DNA from: Croceicoccus sp. YJ47
GTDB taxonomy: Bacteria > Pseudomonadota > Alphaproteobacteria > Sphingomonadales > Sphingomonadaceae
Assembly: GCF_016745095.1 (NCBI RefSeq)
Contig: NZ_CP067087.1
Location: 1,662,501 to 1,726,500 of the forward strand
Length of the DNA: 64,000 nt
Reading direction: 5' to 3'
Made by a program: the position numbers and the translations under genes. This document shows positions 54,942 to 64,000 of this stretch, one piece after another (position 1 is the stretch's first letter; each line of letters starts with the position of its first letter). Below the pieces are notes generated by a model. That model saw only the letters and a program-made list of their open reading frames with translations. It searched no databases and had not been told where the DNA came from.

Positions 54942-55958
54942 ATGTATATCGCTCTCATCCTGATCGTCGTGCTGGCGATCGTCATCCTGTTTTCCAGCGT
55001 GCGCGTGGTCCGGCAGGGCTATGTCTACACGATCGAGCGGCTGGGCCGGTTTACCAAGCCTGCGCATCCCGGCCTCCATGTGATCGTGCCGTTCGTCGAT
55101 CGCGTCGGTCAGAAGATCAACATGATGGAGCAGGTGCTCGACATTCCGGGGCAGGAGATCATCACCAAGGACAACGCCATGGTCGGCGTCGATGCGGTGG
55201 TGTTTTTCCAGGTGCTCGACGCGGGCAAGGCGGCCTATGAAATCTCCGGCCTGCACAATGCGATACAGGCGCTCACCACCACCAATCTGCGCACGGTCAT
55301 GGGGTCGATGGACCTCGATGAAACCTTGTCGAAGCGGGACGAGATCAATGCCCGGCTGCTGTCGGTCGTGGATCATGCGACCTCGCCCTGGGGGCTGAAG
55401 GTGACGCGGGTCGAGATCATGGACATCCGCCCGCCCAAGGATATTTCCGACGCCATGGCCCGGCAGATGAAGGCCGAGCGGCTGAAACGCGCGCAGATCC
55501 TCGATGCAGAAGGAAGCCGGGCCGCAGAAATCCTGCGCGCGGAGGGGGAGAAGCAGGCCCGCATCCTGGATGCCGAGGGGCGCCGCGAATCCGCATTCCG
55601 CGATGCCGAGGCGCGCGAACGCGAGGCCGAGGCCGAGGCCCGCGCGACACAGGTCGTGTCCGATGCCATCGCGTCGTCGGGGACGCAGGCGCTGAACTAT
55701 TTCGTGGCGCAGAAATATGTGTCGGCGGTGGAGGAATTCGCCCGCTCGCCCAATGCGAAGACGATCCTGTTCCCGGTCGAGGCGACGCAGCTCATCGGCT
55801 CGCTCGGCGGGATCGGCGAGCTGGTGCGCGATGCGGTGACCCCGCCCGCCGGCGCGGCCAAGGCGGATGCGCCGCGCGCCCAGCCCGCGCCTTCCGACAA
55901 TGGCACGCCGTTCCCGCCGCGGCCCACCGTTCCCGCCACCCGGGACGATCGCGCGTAA
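54942..55958 (+). CDS. SPFH/band-7 membrane protein (QmcA type)
   Basis: 338 residues. One N-terminal membrane segment, then RQGYVYTIERLGRFTKPAHP, LDIPGQEIITKDNAMVGVDA and KVTRVEIMDIRPPKDISDAM of the SPFH domain, and an Ala/Glu-rich coiled coil. It forms membrane microdomain scaffolds. It overlaps the NfeD-like gene (TAATG), the usual pairing. Confidence 0.93.
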   Translation: MYIALILIVVLAIVILFSSVRVVRQGYVYTIERLGRFTKPAHPGLHVIVPFVDRVGQKINMMEQVLDIPGQEIITKDNAMVGVDAVVFFQVLDAGKAAYEISGLHNAIQALTTTNLRTVMGSMDLDETLSKRDEINARLLSVVDHATSPWGLKVTRVEIMDIRPPKDISDAMARQMKAERLKRAQILDAEGSRAAEILRAEGEKQARILDAEGRRESAFRDAEAREREAEAEARATQVVSDAIASSGTQALNYFVAQKYVSAVEEFARSPNAKTILFPVEATQLIGSLGGIGELVRDAVTPPAGAAKADAPRAQPAPSDNGTPFPPRPTVPATRDDRA

Positions 55959-56440
55959 TGGACTGGCTCGGCGAACTCGATGGGGAATGGGCATGGGTCG
56001 TGATCGGCATCGTGCTGGCGACGGCGGAACTGATCGTGCCGGGCTATTTCCTGATCTGGATGGCCGCCGCCGCGCTGGCCACCGCGCTGATCGCGGCGGT
56101 GACGGCGGTGGGGATCGAGATACAGCTGCTCAGCTTTGCGGTGTTTTCCGTATTCTCGGTGGCGGCGGCGAAGAACTGGCTCAATTCCTATCCCATCGAA
56201 TCGTCCGATCCGTTGATGAACGATCGCGGCGGGCGGTTGATCGGCCAGGGCGTCATCGTCACGCAACCGATCGAAAGCGGCGAGGGGCGCGTGCGCCACG
56301 GGGACAGCGAATGGTCCGCACGCGGTCCCGATGCGCCGGTGGGCACGCGGCTTACCGTCATCGGGCACGATGGCACCACGCTTGTTGTCGGACCGCCGAA
56401 GGCTCCCCATATCGGCAGCAACAGCGAAATCATGCCGTAA
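55958..56440 (+). CDS. NfeD-like membrane protein
   Basis: 160 residues. Two or three membrane segments ([40 protein letters not shown]) are followed by a small beta-barrel ([20 protein letters not shown]). It is the regular partner of stomatin-like SPFH proteins. Confidence 0.9.
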   Translation: MDWLGELDGEWAWVVIGIVLATAELIVPGYFLIWMAAAALATALIAAVTAVGIEIQLLSFAVFSVFSVAAAKNWLNSYPIESSDPLMNDRGGRLIGQGVIVTQPIESGEGRVRHGDSEWSARGPDAPVGTRLTVIGHDGTTLVVGPPKAPHIGSNSEIMP

Positions 56441-56450
56441 GGAATTGACG

Positions 56451-56852
56451 ATGGCCGACAAGATGAACCTCTCCGACGCGGAATGGCGTGACCGGCTCAC
56501 GCCAGAGGAATATCACGTCCTGCGCGAAGGCGGGACCGAGCGGGCCTTTACCGGTGAATATAATGCCAAGAAGGAACCCGGCATCTACAAATGCGCGGGC
56601 TGCGGCACGCCCTTGTTCCCGTCCGACACCAAATATGACAGCGGTTCCGGCTGGCCCAGCTTCTACGCCCCGCTGGACGAGAGTGCGGTCGAGGAAAAGA
56701 CCGATACCTCGCACGGCATGGTCCGGACCGAGGCGCGCTGCGCCACGTGCGAAGGGCATCTGGGCCACGTGTTTCCCGACGGGCCGAACCCGACCGGCCT
56801 GCGCTATTGCATGAACAGCGCGAGCCTGGACTTCGAACCGAAGGACGATTGA
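56451..56852 (+). CDS. msrB: Peptide methionine sulfoxide reductase MsrB, cytosolic
   Basis: 133 residues, no signal peptide. It has [20 protein letters not shown], then [11 protein letters not shown], the second zinc pair CATC and the catalytic Cys in [14 protein letters not shown]. It reduces methionine-R-sulfoxide in the cytosol; the exported version is at 36704-37192. Confidence 0.96.
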   Translation: MADKMNLSDAEWRDRLTPEEYHVLREGGTERAFTGEYNAKKEPGIYKCAGCGTPLFPSDTKYDSGSGWPSFYAPLDESAVEEKTDTSHGMVRTEARCATCEGHLGHVFPDGPNPTGLRYCMNSASLDFEPKDD

Positions 56853-56984
56853 GCGCGGCGCACCCCGTTTCGCCCGTCGCCCGCTTCCTGCCTTGCGTTC
56901 ATCGAAGGTTGTGGCACGCCTGTGCATCTGTCGCTAGACACAGGCGCGAAGCGGGGCCTTCCCGCGGCAGATTGACGGATCAGA

Positions 56985-59270
56985 ATGGCGAACGACAGCA
57001 GGCGGCGACCCACTCCGCGCCGGCCGCGCAAACCCGAAAAGCGGAAACGGCGCTGGCTTGGCCGGGTGCTGGGCTGGGGGACCGCGCTCGTGGTTCTGGC
57101 CGCGGTGGGCCTGTTCCTTGCCGTGGCGTTTACCGCGCGGTCCCTGCCGAGCTACGCCGCCCTGCGCGCGAGCGAGCATGGGCAGATGATCGTCGTGCGG
57201 GCGCGCGACGGGACGGAGATCGTCCAGCTCGGCCCCAGCTATGGCGAATGGCTCAATTCCCGCGAAATTCCGCAGGTGATGAAGGGGGCGATGATCGCGG
57301 TCGAGGACCGGCGGTTCTACTCGCACTACGGGGTCGATCCGGTCGGCGTGCTGCGCTCGCTCTGGGTCCGCGCGCGCGAAGGGCGCTGGCGGCAGGGCGG
57401 CTCCACCATCACGCAGCAGCTCGCGCGCAACATCTTCCTCAACAACAATCGCACGTTCGAGCGCAAGGCGCGCGAGGCGATCCTCGCCCTCGCGCTGGAG
57501 CAGAAATTCACCAAGGAGGAGATTCTCGAACTCTACCTCAACAAGGTGTATTTCGGCGGCGGCGCCTATGGCATCGATTCGGCGAGCCGGCTGTTCTTCA
57601 GCCATCCTGCGACCGAGCTGTCCACGCCGGAAGCCGCGATCATCGCAGGCTTGGTCAAGGCGCCGTCGCAATATTCCCCCACCGCCGATGCCGAGGCCGC
57701 CGTTTCGCGGGCGAGCATCGTGCTCCGCCTCATGGCGCAGGAAGGCGTCATCAGCCCGTATGAGGCGCGCAATGTCGACCCCGAAACGGTCCGACTGAAA
57801 AAGGACCACGGACAGAATTCGGTCCGCTATTTCACCGACTGGGCGCTGCCGCAGCTCGACATGCTGCTCCCCAATACGTTCGAGCCGATCGAGGTGTGGA
57901 CCACGCTCGACCCCGGATTGCAGGACGCCGCCACCGCCGCGATCCGCAACAACGCCCCCTCGGGCGCGCAGGGCGCATTGGTCAGCATGGACCGCGACGG
58001 CGCCGTGCTCGCGCTGGTCGGCGGTGCGGATTACGTCAAATCGAACTATAACCGCGCGACGCAGGCGGTGCGGCAGCCCGGCTCCGCGTGGAAGCTGTTC
58101 GTCTATCTCGCCGCGCTGGAGGCCGGCTACACCCCCGATTCCGCGGTGGTCGACAAGCCCGTCACGATCGAGGGGTGGAGCCCGCGCAATTCCGGCGGCC
58201 GCTATGCCGGACAGATCGACCTGCGCAGCGCCTTCGCCTATTCGAAGAACACCGTCGCGGCGCAACTGGGCGAGGAGGTCGGCTTCGGCACGGTCGCCAG
58301 CATGGCACGGCGGTTCGGCATCACCACGCCGATTTCGACGTTTCCGTCAATGGTGCTGGGCGCGTCGGAAACGCGGCTGATCGACATGACCCGCGCTTTT
58401 GCCGCCGTGTCGGCGCAGGGGCGTTCGGTCACCCCCTATGGCATTACGAAGGTGACGGGGGCCGATGGATCGCTCCTCTATCGCCGTCAGCCGGAACGCG
58501 AACAGATGCTCGTCGCGCCCTATGTCGCGGCGGCGATGACCGATCTGTTGCAGACCGCGGTGAGCACGGGCACCGGCCGCGCGGCGCAGATCGGCCTACC
58601 CGTCGCGGGCAAGACCGGCACGACAAGCTCGAACAAGGATGGCTGGTTCCTCGGCTTTTCGAGCGGGATCACCACCGGCGTGTGGATGGGCCGCGACGAT
58701 GCAAAGGCGGTGAGCGGGTTGCAGGGCGGCGCCGCGCCGGCCCGCGCCTTTGCCGATTTCATGCGGCGCGCCGTTGCGAAACGTCCGGTCGAACAGTTCC
58801 AGACCGAATTGCAGCTTCCCGAATGGCAGCTCGAACCCGATGACGAGACGTGGTTCGGCAATCCCGACGATTATTATTTCATGGACGAGGACGGCAATCC
58901 GGTCGACCCCGTGCGCGGCGATGGCTGGGGCCGTTATGATCAGGGTTACGGGCAGGGTTACGGCGACGAATATGACGAGGATTACCGGTATCGCGGGAGC
59001 GAGCCGGATGAGCCGCGCGTCGTGCGCCCGCGCGACGAGTATCGCGGCCGGAACCGGGACGAAGGGGATCGCTTGCCGTCCACCCCGCCGCCGCCGCCCG
59101 CCGCGAATGAGGATTTCCTGAACCGGGCGACCGGACGCGGCGATGGCGGTGCATCGGGGACGCAGGGCGGGGCGTCGTCCGGCACTGCCGCCGCCCCGCC
59201 GCGGGCCCGTCCCTTGCCGACGCCCACCCCTGTCCCGACCCGGACCCCGATTGCGCCGCAGTCGCCCTGA
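56985..59270 (+). CDS. Class A penicillin-binding protein (PBP1A-like)
   Basis: 761 residues. A basic N terminus and one membrane anchor are followed by the glycosyltransferase 51 domain (MIAVEDRRFYSHYGVDPVGV, GGSTITQQLARNIFLNNNRT) and the transpeptidase with the Ser nucleophile in QPGSAWKLF, SKN in FAYSKNTVAAQ and KTG in AGKTGTTSSNKDG. The last 130 residues are acidic, Tyr/Gly- and Pro-rich and probably disordered. It polymerises and cross-links peptidoglycan. Confidence 0.95.
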   Translation: MANDSRRRPTPRRPRKPEKRKRRWLGRVLGWGTALVVLAAVGLFLAVAFTARSLPSYAALRASEHGQMIVVRARDGTEIVQLGPSYGEWLNSREIPQVMKGAMIAVEDRRFYSHYGVDPVGVLRSLWVRAREGRWRQGGSTITQQLARNIFLNNNRTFERKAREAILALALEQKFTKEEILELYLNKVYFGGGAYGIDSASRLFFSHPATELSTPEAAIIAGLVKAPSQYSPTADAEAAVSRASIVLRLMAQEGVISPYEARNVDPETVRLKKDHGQNSVRYFTDWALPQLDMLLPNTFEPIEVWTTLDPGLQDAATAAIRNNAPSGAQGALVSMDRDGAVLALVGGADYVKSNYNRATQAVRQPGSAWKLFVYLAALEAGYTPDSAVVDKPVTIEGWSPRNSGGRYAGQIDLRSAFAYSKNTVAAQLGEEVGFGTVASMARRFGITTPISTFPSMVLGASETRLIDMTRAFAAVSAQGRSVTPYGITKVTGADGSLLYRRQPEREQMLVAPYVAAAMTDLLQTAVSTGTGRAAQIGLPVAGKTGTTSSNKDGWFLGFSSGITTGVWMGRDDAKAVSGLQGGAAPARAFADFMRRAVAKRPVEQFQTELQLPEWQLEPDDETWFGNPDDYYFMDEDGNPVDPVRGDGWGRYDQGYGQGYGDEYDEDYRYRGSEPDEPRVVRPRDEYRGRNRDEGDRLPSTPPPPPAANEDFLNRATGRGDGGASGTQGGASSGTAAAPPRARPLPTPTPVPTRTPIAPQSP

Positions 59271-59293
59271 TCACCCGCCAAGGGCCATGCATG

Positions 59294-59334
59294 AAAAAAG
59301 GGCCGCCTCCCGATGGGGAAGCGGCCCTTTCTTT
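59294..59334. terminator. Bidirectional rho-independent terminator
   Basis: GGGCCGC (59300-59306) pairs with GCGGCCC (59321-59327), flanked by AAAAAA on the left and TTTCTTT on the right. It separates the convergent PBP and Deg protease genes and should work on both strands. Confidence 0.9.
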
Positions 59335-59350
59335 ATAGGCGGACGGTGGT

Positions 59351-60946
59351 TTAGCGAATGCGGAGCGGGATATAGACCGCCTGCTGTCCGCGGCGCTGCA
59401 CCCGCACCAGAACGGCCTCGCGGCCTTCGTCCTGTGCCATGCGGATCACCGCCTCCAGATCGGCATTGCTGCTGACCGAACGGTAATTGGCGCTGAGGAT
59501 GATGTCCCCGCGGCGAAGACCCTTTGCCGCGGCGTCGGACGAGCGCGCGACCCCTGCGACGACAAGCCCGCCGGTGTCGTCGGACACGCCGAGCTGACGC
59601 GCGATCTGCGGCGTGAGAGGCGTGGTCGACAGGCCGAGCGCCTCGCCGATGGAGGAATCCTCGCCGCTCGGCTCACTCTGGTCCAGGCTGTCGCCGTTTT
59701 CCTCCGGCGCCATGAACTGGTTCTGCTGCGCCAGCTCCTCGGCAGTGGGGCGCTGTGCGATCTGGGCGGTCAGGCGCACGCGCTCGCCATTGCGGATCGC
59801 GATGATAGGCACGCGCGTGCCCGGCTCGATATTCGACACCACGAAGGACAGGGTCTGTTCGGGCGTTATTTCCTTGCCGTTGATTTCGATCACAACGTCG
59901 CCTGCGCGCAGGCCCGCTACGGCCTCGGCGCCGCCGGGCACCACCGATTGCACGAATTCGCCCCGGTTGCGGCGAATGCCGAGCGAGGAGGCAAGATCGT
60001 CGTCGACGGCCTGAATCTGGATGCCGAGATAGCCGCGTTCGATCTCCTCGCCGCTGATGAGCTGGCGCACGATGGGCGCGGCGGTTTCGGCGGGAATTGC
60101 AAAGCCGATGCCGACGCTGCCCCCGGTGGGGGAGAAGATGGCGTTGTTGATGCCGATCACATTGCCCTGCATGTCGAACATCGGCCCGCCGGAATTGCCC
60201 CGGTTGATGGCCGCGTCGGTCTGCAGATACCGGTCATAGGCGCCGCCGCCGCCCGTCGCGCGATACACGGACGAGATGATGCCCGACGTGACCGTACCGC
60301 CCAGGCCGAACGGGTTGCCGATGGCAATGACCCAGTCGCCGACGCGGGCCTGGCGCGAATCGCCGAAATTGACGAAGGGGAACGGATCGTCGCGATTGAC
60401 CTTGAGCACGGCGAGGTCGGATTCGGGATCCGCGCCGACCAGCTCCGCCTCATATTCCCGCCCGTCGGGCAGGGTGACGGTGATTTCCTCGATCGTGGCG
60501 CGGCCCTGTGCGGTGACGACGTGATTGTTCGTCACGACATAGCCGTCTTCCGAGATGATGAAGCCCGAACCCAGCGATTGCGCCTCGCGCGTCTGCGGCT
60601 GTGCCCCGCCGCCGCCGCGCCGGCCGAACATCCCTTCGAAGGGGGTGCCGGCAAACGGGTTCTGTTCCTGCACCTCGACCCGCTGACGGGTGGAGATGTT
60701 CACGACCGCGGGGGCGAGCTGTTCGGTAAGATCGGCAAAGCTTGCGGGCGCACCGCTGCGCGGGACGACCCGGCTCATCGTGGCGTCGTCGTTCTGCGCG
60801 ATCTGCGCCCCGGCGGGATAGCCGGTGGCGAGGGAAACCGCGGCGCCGCCCAGCAGCAGCGCGGTGGTAAGCGAATAGGCGTAGCGCAAAGGTTCTATCC
60901 TCGTTCGTTTCTGTTGCACCGGACCTGTGAGGTCCGGTAGTCCCAT
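59351..60946 (-). CDS. Deg/HtrA-family periplasmic serine protease
   Basis: 531 residues. A signal/anchor at the N terminus is followed by the trypsin-like domain with His in DGYVVTNNHVVTAQGRATIE, Asp in ADPESDLAVLKV and Ser in INRGNSGGPMFDM, and two PDZ domains (YLGIQIQAVDDDLASSLGIR and GLVVAGVARSSDAAAKGLRR). It is a protein quality-control protease and chaperone of the envelope. Confidence 0.96.
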   Translation of the reverse strand: MGLPDLTGPVQQKRTRIEPLRYAYSLTTALLLGGAAVSLATGYPAGAQIAQNDDATMSRVVPRSGAPASFADLTEQLAPAVVNISTRQRVEVQEQNPFAGTPFEGMFGRRGGGGAQPQTREAQSLGSGFIISEDGYVVTNNHVVTAQGRATIEEITVTLPDGREYEAELVGADPESDLAVLKVNRDDPFPFVNFGDSRQARVGDWVIAIGNPFGLGGTVTSGIISSVYRATGGGGAYDRYLQTDAAINRGNSGGPMFDMQGNVIGINNAIFSPTGGSVGIGFAIPAETAAPIVRQLISGEEIERGYLGIQIQAVDDDLASSLGIRRNRGEFVQSVVPGGAEAVAGLRAGDVVIEINGKEITPEQTLSFVVSNIEPGTRVPIIAIRNGERVRLTAQIAQRPTAEELAQQNQFMAPEENGDSLDQSEPSGEDSSIGEALGLSTTPLTPQIARQLGVSDDTGGLVVAGVARSSDAAAKGLRRGDIILSANYRSVSSNADLEAVIRMAQDEGREAVLVRVQRRGQQAVYIPLRIR

Positions 60947-61010
60947 CCCCGGTCGGGCGTGATTTCACACCGCATCCCATGAATGGCCATTGAATGGCCC
61001 GATTTCAACG

Positions 61011-61859
61011 TCAGCGGCCGCCGCGAAACTGCCGCAGATATTCGTTGTTGGGCGACAGGATGATCGAACTGTTTTCATTGTCGCCGGCAAACACCGCATC
61101 GTAACTCTGCATCGCGCGGTAGAAATCGTAGAATTCCGGATCCTGGTTGAAGCTGTCGGCATAGGTGCTGGCCGCTTCGGCCTCGGCGCCGGCGCGGATG
61201 ATCTGCGCCGCTTTCTGACCCTGTGCGCGGATCGTGTCGGATTCCTGCTTACGCGCGGATTCCATCCGGGTGAACGCGGTTTCGAGCGGACGGCCCGGCG
61301 GAAGATCGGCGCGCTTGATCTGCACGTCGATCACCTGCGCGCCATATTCGCGCGCCTGCCGGTCGAGCCCTTGCTGGATCTCCTCCATCGCTTCGCCGCG
61401 TTCGGCGGTCAGCAGCGCCTGGAAACTGCGCGTGCCGAGCCTTTGGCGCAGGACCGAGTTCAGGATCGGCTGCAATTGTTCGGCGACGCGCTCGGTGCTG
61501 CCGGCGGTTTCCACCATGAGCGTGGGATCGATGATGCGGAACCGGGCATAGGCATCGACCTCGAGCCTGCGCTGATCCCGGCTCAGGACTTCCTGGCGCT
61601 GCATGTCGACGTCGAGCACGCGCTTGTCGACCATCACCACCCGTTCGATGAGCGGAATGCGGAACACGATGCCCGCGCCCGTCTGACCATAGTCGAGATT
61701 GGGGCGGAAACGGTTCGCGACCCGTTCGGGCTTACCATTGCGGATGATCACGGCCTGCTGCGTCTCGGGCACCACCACGATCGACGCGGCGGCAATCAGC
61801 GCGAGCACGATCACCGCGATGATGAGCGCCTTGTACCGGTTCCAGATGTGTTCCATCAC
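61011..61859 (-). CDS. hflC: Protease modulator HflC
   Basis: 282 residues. One membrane segment and the SPFH domain (VIIRNGKPERVANRFRPNLD, RQEVLSRDQRRLEVDAYARF) followed by a helical coil ending with AMQSYDAVFAGDNENSSIIL. It overlaps hflK by 4 bp and forms the HflKC complex that regulates FtsH. Confidence 0.95.
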   Translation of the reverse strand: MMEHIWNRYKALIIAVIVLALIAAASIVVVPETQQAVIIRNGKPERVANRFRPNLDYGQTGAGIVFRIPLIERVVMVDKRVLDVDMQRQEVLSRDQRRLEVDAYARFRIIDPTLMVETAGSTERVAEQLQPILNSVLRQRLGTRSFQALLTAERGEAMEEIQQGLDRQAREYGAQVIDVQIKRADLPPGRPLETAFTRMESARKQESDTIRAQGQKAAQIIRAGAEAEAASTYADSFNQDPEFYDFYRAMQSYDAVFAGDNENSSIILSPNNEYLRQFRGGR

Positions 61860-63076
61860 TGGCCTCCCGCGGCATTGTTGCCATTGGCGGCCGGTCCCCG
61901 CGACGGGGCGGAGGCACCCGGCGTGGCGGCGTTCGGCGCGGCATCGCCGCCGCTGCGCCTGCGGCTCACTTCGGGGAGGGGGAGGTAGGGCACGACGCCG
62001 TCGGCCTCCACGATGGTCTTCGGGGTCTGGCTCAACACGCGTTCCATGGTTTCGTAATACATCCGGCGGCGCGTGACCTCGGGCGCGAGGCGGTATTCGC
62101 TATACACCTGGTTGAAGGCCTCGGCCTCGCCTTCGGCGCGGGCGGTGACCTGCTCGGCCCAGGCGCGGGCGCGGTTGATGTCGGACTGCGCGTCCTGCTG
62201 CGCGGCGAGCACTTCCTTGAACGCGTCGATCACGCGGGTCGGCGGATCGGCCTTCTTGATCTCGACACCCTGCACCGCGACGCCCGAACGATAGGCGTCG
62301 AGCAATTGCTGCATTCGGGCGCGCACGGCCTGTTCGATCTGTGCGCGGCCCGCACCCGACAGCGCATCGTCGAGCTTCACCTCGGCGACGCTGGCGCGCA
62401 TCGCGGCCTCGGCCACCTCGCGCACGGTTTCATCGGGTTCGGCGAGCTGGAAGCTGTAGAGCTTCAGATCCTTGATGTTCCAGCGCACGAGATAGGACAG
62501 GTCGACCAGATTCTGATCGCCGGTCAGCATCAGCTTCTCCTCCGTCCCGTCGGGGATATTGTCCCGCCGGATCGAGGTGACGTCCATGTCCGACACGCTT
62601 TGAATCGGCCATGGCAGGGTAAGGTGCAGGCCGGGGTTCAGCGTGCGGGTATATTTGCCCGCCGTGGTGACGATGCCCTGTTCCTTGGCGTTGATCTGGT
62701 GAACCGAACTCAGGAACAGCCACAGGAGTACCACCGCCACGATGATGTAGGGGGTCCAGCTCCTGCCGCCCGGCGCGCGGGGAAACTGCGGCGAACCGCC
62801 GCCACCGCCGCCGCCGCGCCGTTGGCGGGCGCGGAAGATATCCTCGATATTCGACGCCTTGCGACCTGGCGCACGACCGTCCGGGCCGCCTGGCCCCGTG
62901 GGGTCGCCGCCCGGCAGCCAGGGGTTTTTCGGCTTGCTGCCATCGCCCGTCGGCATGGTGTCCGGATCGCCGCCCGGGCCGCGATCCGAATCGTCGTCGC
63001 CCGACGATCCCCCCCAGGGGTTGCGCCCGGCCATTGCCAAAATCCTGTCCTTCAGGGACCCGCCCGTTTTATCCAT
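61856..63076 (-). CDS. hflK: Protease modulator HflK
   Basis: 406 residues. A Gly/Pro-rich N-terminal region precedes a membrane segment (WTPYIIVAVVLLWLFLSSVH) and the SPFH domain (KYTRTLNPGLHLTLPWPIQS, VQGVEIKKADPPTRVIDAFK). The C-terminal tail is Ala/Asn-rich. It is the partner of HflC. Confidence 0.95.
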   Translation of the reverse strand: MDKTGGSLKDRILAMAGRNPWGGSSGDDDSDRGPGGDPDTMPTGDGSKPKNPWLPGGDPTGPGGPDGRAPGRKASNIEDIFRARQRRGGGGGGGSPQFPRAPGGRSWTPYIIVAVVLLWLFLSSVHQINAKEQGIVTTAGKYTRTLNPGLHLTLPWPIQSVSDMDVTSIRRDNIPDGTEEKLMLTGDQNLVDLSYLVRWNIKDLKLYSFQLAEPDETVREVAEAAMRASVAEVKLDDALSGAGRAQIEQAVRARMQQLLDAYRSGVAVQGVEIKKADPPTRVIDAFKEVLAAQQDAQSDINRARAWAEQVTARAEGEAEAFNQVYSEYRLAPEVTRRRMYYETMERVLSQTPKTIVEADGVVPYLPLPEVSRRRSGGDAAPNAATPGASAPSRGPAANGNNAAGGQ

Positions 63077-63176
63077 GATGTCCTTATAGCTATTGAGAGG
63101 CGCAAAAACAGGGGCTGTCGGTGGCTTTTTGCGCTGTTAAATGCGAACCGGTGCGAATGATCGTAAAGGAAACACC

Positions 63177-64000
63177 ATGAATGACGCCCAACAAGGCGCT
63201 GACCAGGGGCGCGAGGCCGCCATCCGTGCCGCACTCGCGCCGGTGGCCGGCGACCGTGTCGAAGGCGTGCGCCTGACCGAAAATGCCGTGACGCTGGTCG
63301 TCGAGGTGGGCGGACTGGACGATGGCGCGCGCGCCTCGCTCGAAGATCGCATGCGCGCCGCGCTGGCGGGCATGGATCTGCCGCCGCTGCGCATTGCGAT
63401 GACGGCGGAGCGCGGCCCTGAAAAGCCGAAACCGCGCCTCATCGCGGTGGGTTCGGGCAAGGGCGGCGTCGGCAAATCCACGGTGTCGGCCAATCTCGCC
63501 GTGGCGATGAAGCGGGCCGGGCGCCGCGTCGGCCTCGTCGATGCGGACATCTACGGCCCTTCGCAGCCGCGCCTGATGCATAGCGAGGACAAGAAGCCGC
63601 AGGCGAAGGACAAGCAGCTCATCCCCGTGACCGGCGTGCTCGACATTCCGATGCTGTCGATGGGTCATCTCGCCACGCCGGATCAGGCGATCGCATGGCG
63701 CGGGCCGATGGCGGGCAATGCGCTGGCGCAGCTGATCGAGGCGGATTGGGGCGACGTCACCGATCTCGTCATCGACTTGCCCCCCGGCACCGGCGACGTG
63801 CAGCTCACCATGATCCAGAAGTTCAAGCCCATTGGCGCGGTGATCGTGTCCACGCCGCAGGATCTCGCCTTGATGGACGCACGCCGCGCCATCGCGTTCT
63901 TCGACAAGGCGGCGGTGCCCACCATCGGTATTGTCGAGAACATGGCCGGTTTCGCCTGCCCCCATTGCGGGGAGGTGAGCGACCCGTTCGGCGCCGGCGG
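63177..64000 (+). CDS. Mrp/ApbC-type Fe-S cluster carrier P-loop ATPase (C-terminal part cut by window edge)
   Basis: At least 274 residues are present. An MIP18-like N-terminal part is followed by VGSGKGGVGKSTVSANLAVA, the deviant Walker A of this family, VDADIYGPSQPRLM and IDLPPGTGDVQLTMIQK. CPHCG near the end is the CxxC that binds the cluster. It moves iron-sulfur clusters to target proteins. The gene continues past the window. Confidence 0.96.
   Translation, partial: MNDAQQGADQGREAAIRAALAPVAGDRVEGVRLTENAVTLVVEVGGLDDGARASLEDRMRAALAGMDLPPLRIAMTAERGPEKPKPRLIAVGSGKGGVGKSTVSANLAVAMKRAGRRVGLVDADIYGPSQPRLMHSEDKKPQAKDKQLIPVTGVLDIPMLSMGHLATPDQAIAWRGPMAGNALAQLIEADWGDVTDLVIDLPPGTGDVQLTMIQKFKPIGAVIVSTPQDLALMDARRAIAFFDKAAVPTIGIVENMAGFACPHCGEVSDPFGAG

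Noticed and set aside
1..64000. CRISPR array or prophage
   Set aside because: No regularly spaced repeats, cas genes, integrase or phage structural genes were seen.

Overview
The window is a high-GC alphaproteobacterial chromosome segment, most likely from Sphingomonadales. Supporting signs are the rpmH-rnpA-yidD-yidC-engB order, the TonB-dependent receptor style, IhfB, the HWE-type sensor kinase, and a lasso-type RiPP cluster with the HPr-kinase/nucleotidyltransferase layout seen in sphingomonads and their relatives. The species cannot be fixed from sequence alone.

Positions 1-10847 are a flagellar locus. flgB-C-D-E-F-G-H-I run leftward (flgI is cut by the window edge). motA, a MotB-like gene, flgA, flgM, flgN, a lytic transglycosylase, flhA and fliA run rightward. 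Two near-perfect sigma-54 promoters (4372-4387 minus, 7040-7055 plus) drive parts of it. FlgD, FlgE and the MotB-like protein are strikingly short. flgB and flgF each carry a one-base deletion in a G/C run.

Positions 11654-24522 hold a leftward RiPP operon: HprK-like kinase, PqqD/RRE protein, transglutaminase-like B2 protease, a 42-residue precursor with a lasso-type leader, asparagine-synthetase-like cyclase, ABC exporter and nucleotidyltransferase. The predicted core has no Asp or Glu to close a lasso ring. The nucleotidyltransferase gene is split by a 6,018-bp structure of two direct IS6100 copies. These enclose a tandem-HTH TetR regulator, a TonB-dependent receptor and a truncated glutaryl-CoA-type acyl-CoA dehydrogenase. 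A perfect 8-bp target duplication (CGGTGGTG) flanks the structure, and removing it restores an in-frame 405-codon gene.

Positions 24595-43563 are mostly core and housekeeping genes: rpe, a heparinase-family protein, purH, msrA, a Fur-family regulator, a PilZ protein, tRNA-Leu(UAA), ihfB, a GntR regulator, a POT transporter, a frameshifted NnrU-like gene, dxs, an exported MsrB, queG, a ferredoxin-reductase-like flavoprotein, a frameshifted luciferase-like oxidoreductase, a TPR protein, a hydrolase, a small XRE regulator and two membrane proteins.

Positions 43564-64000 hold thrS, preceded by a short reading frame with four consecutive Thr codons (a candidate attenuator leader). They continue with an S1/P1 nuclease, a GST, engB-yidC-yidD-rnpA-rpmH, comM, a GAF/PAS/HWE sensor kinase, an SPFH/NfeD pair with a cytosolic MsrB, a class A penicillin-binding protein, a Deg protease, hflC-hflK and the start of an Mrp-type P-loop ATPase.
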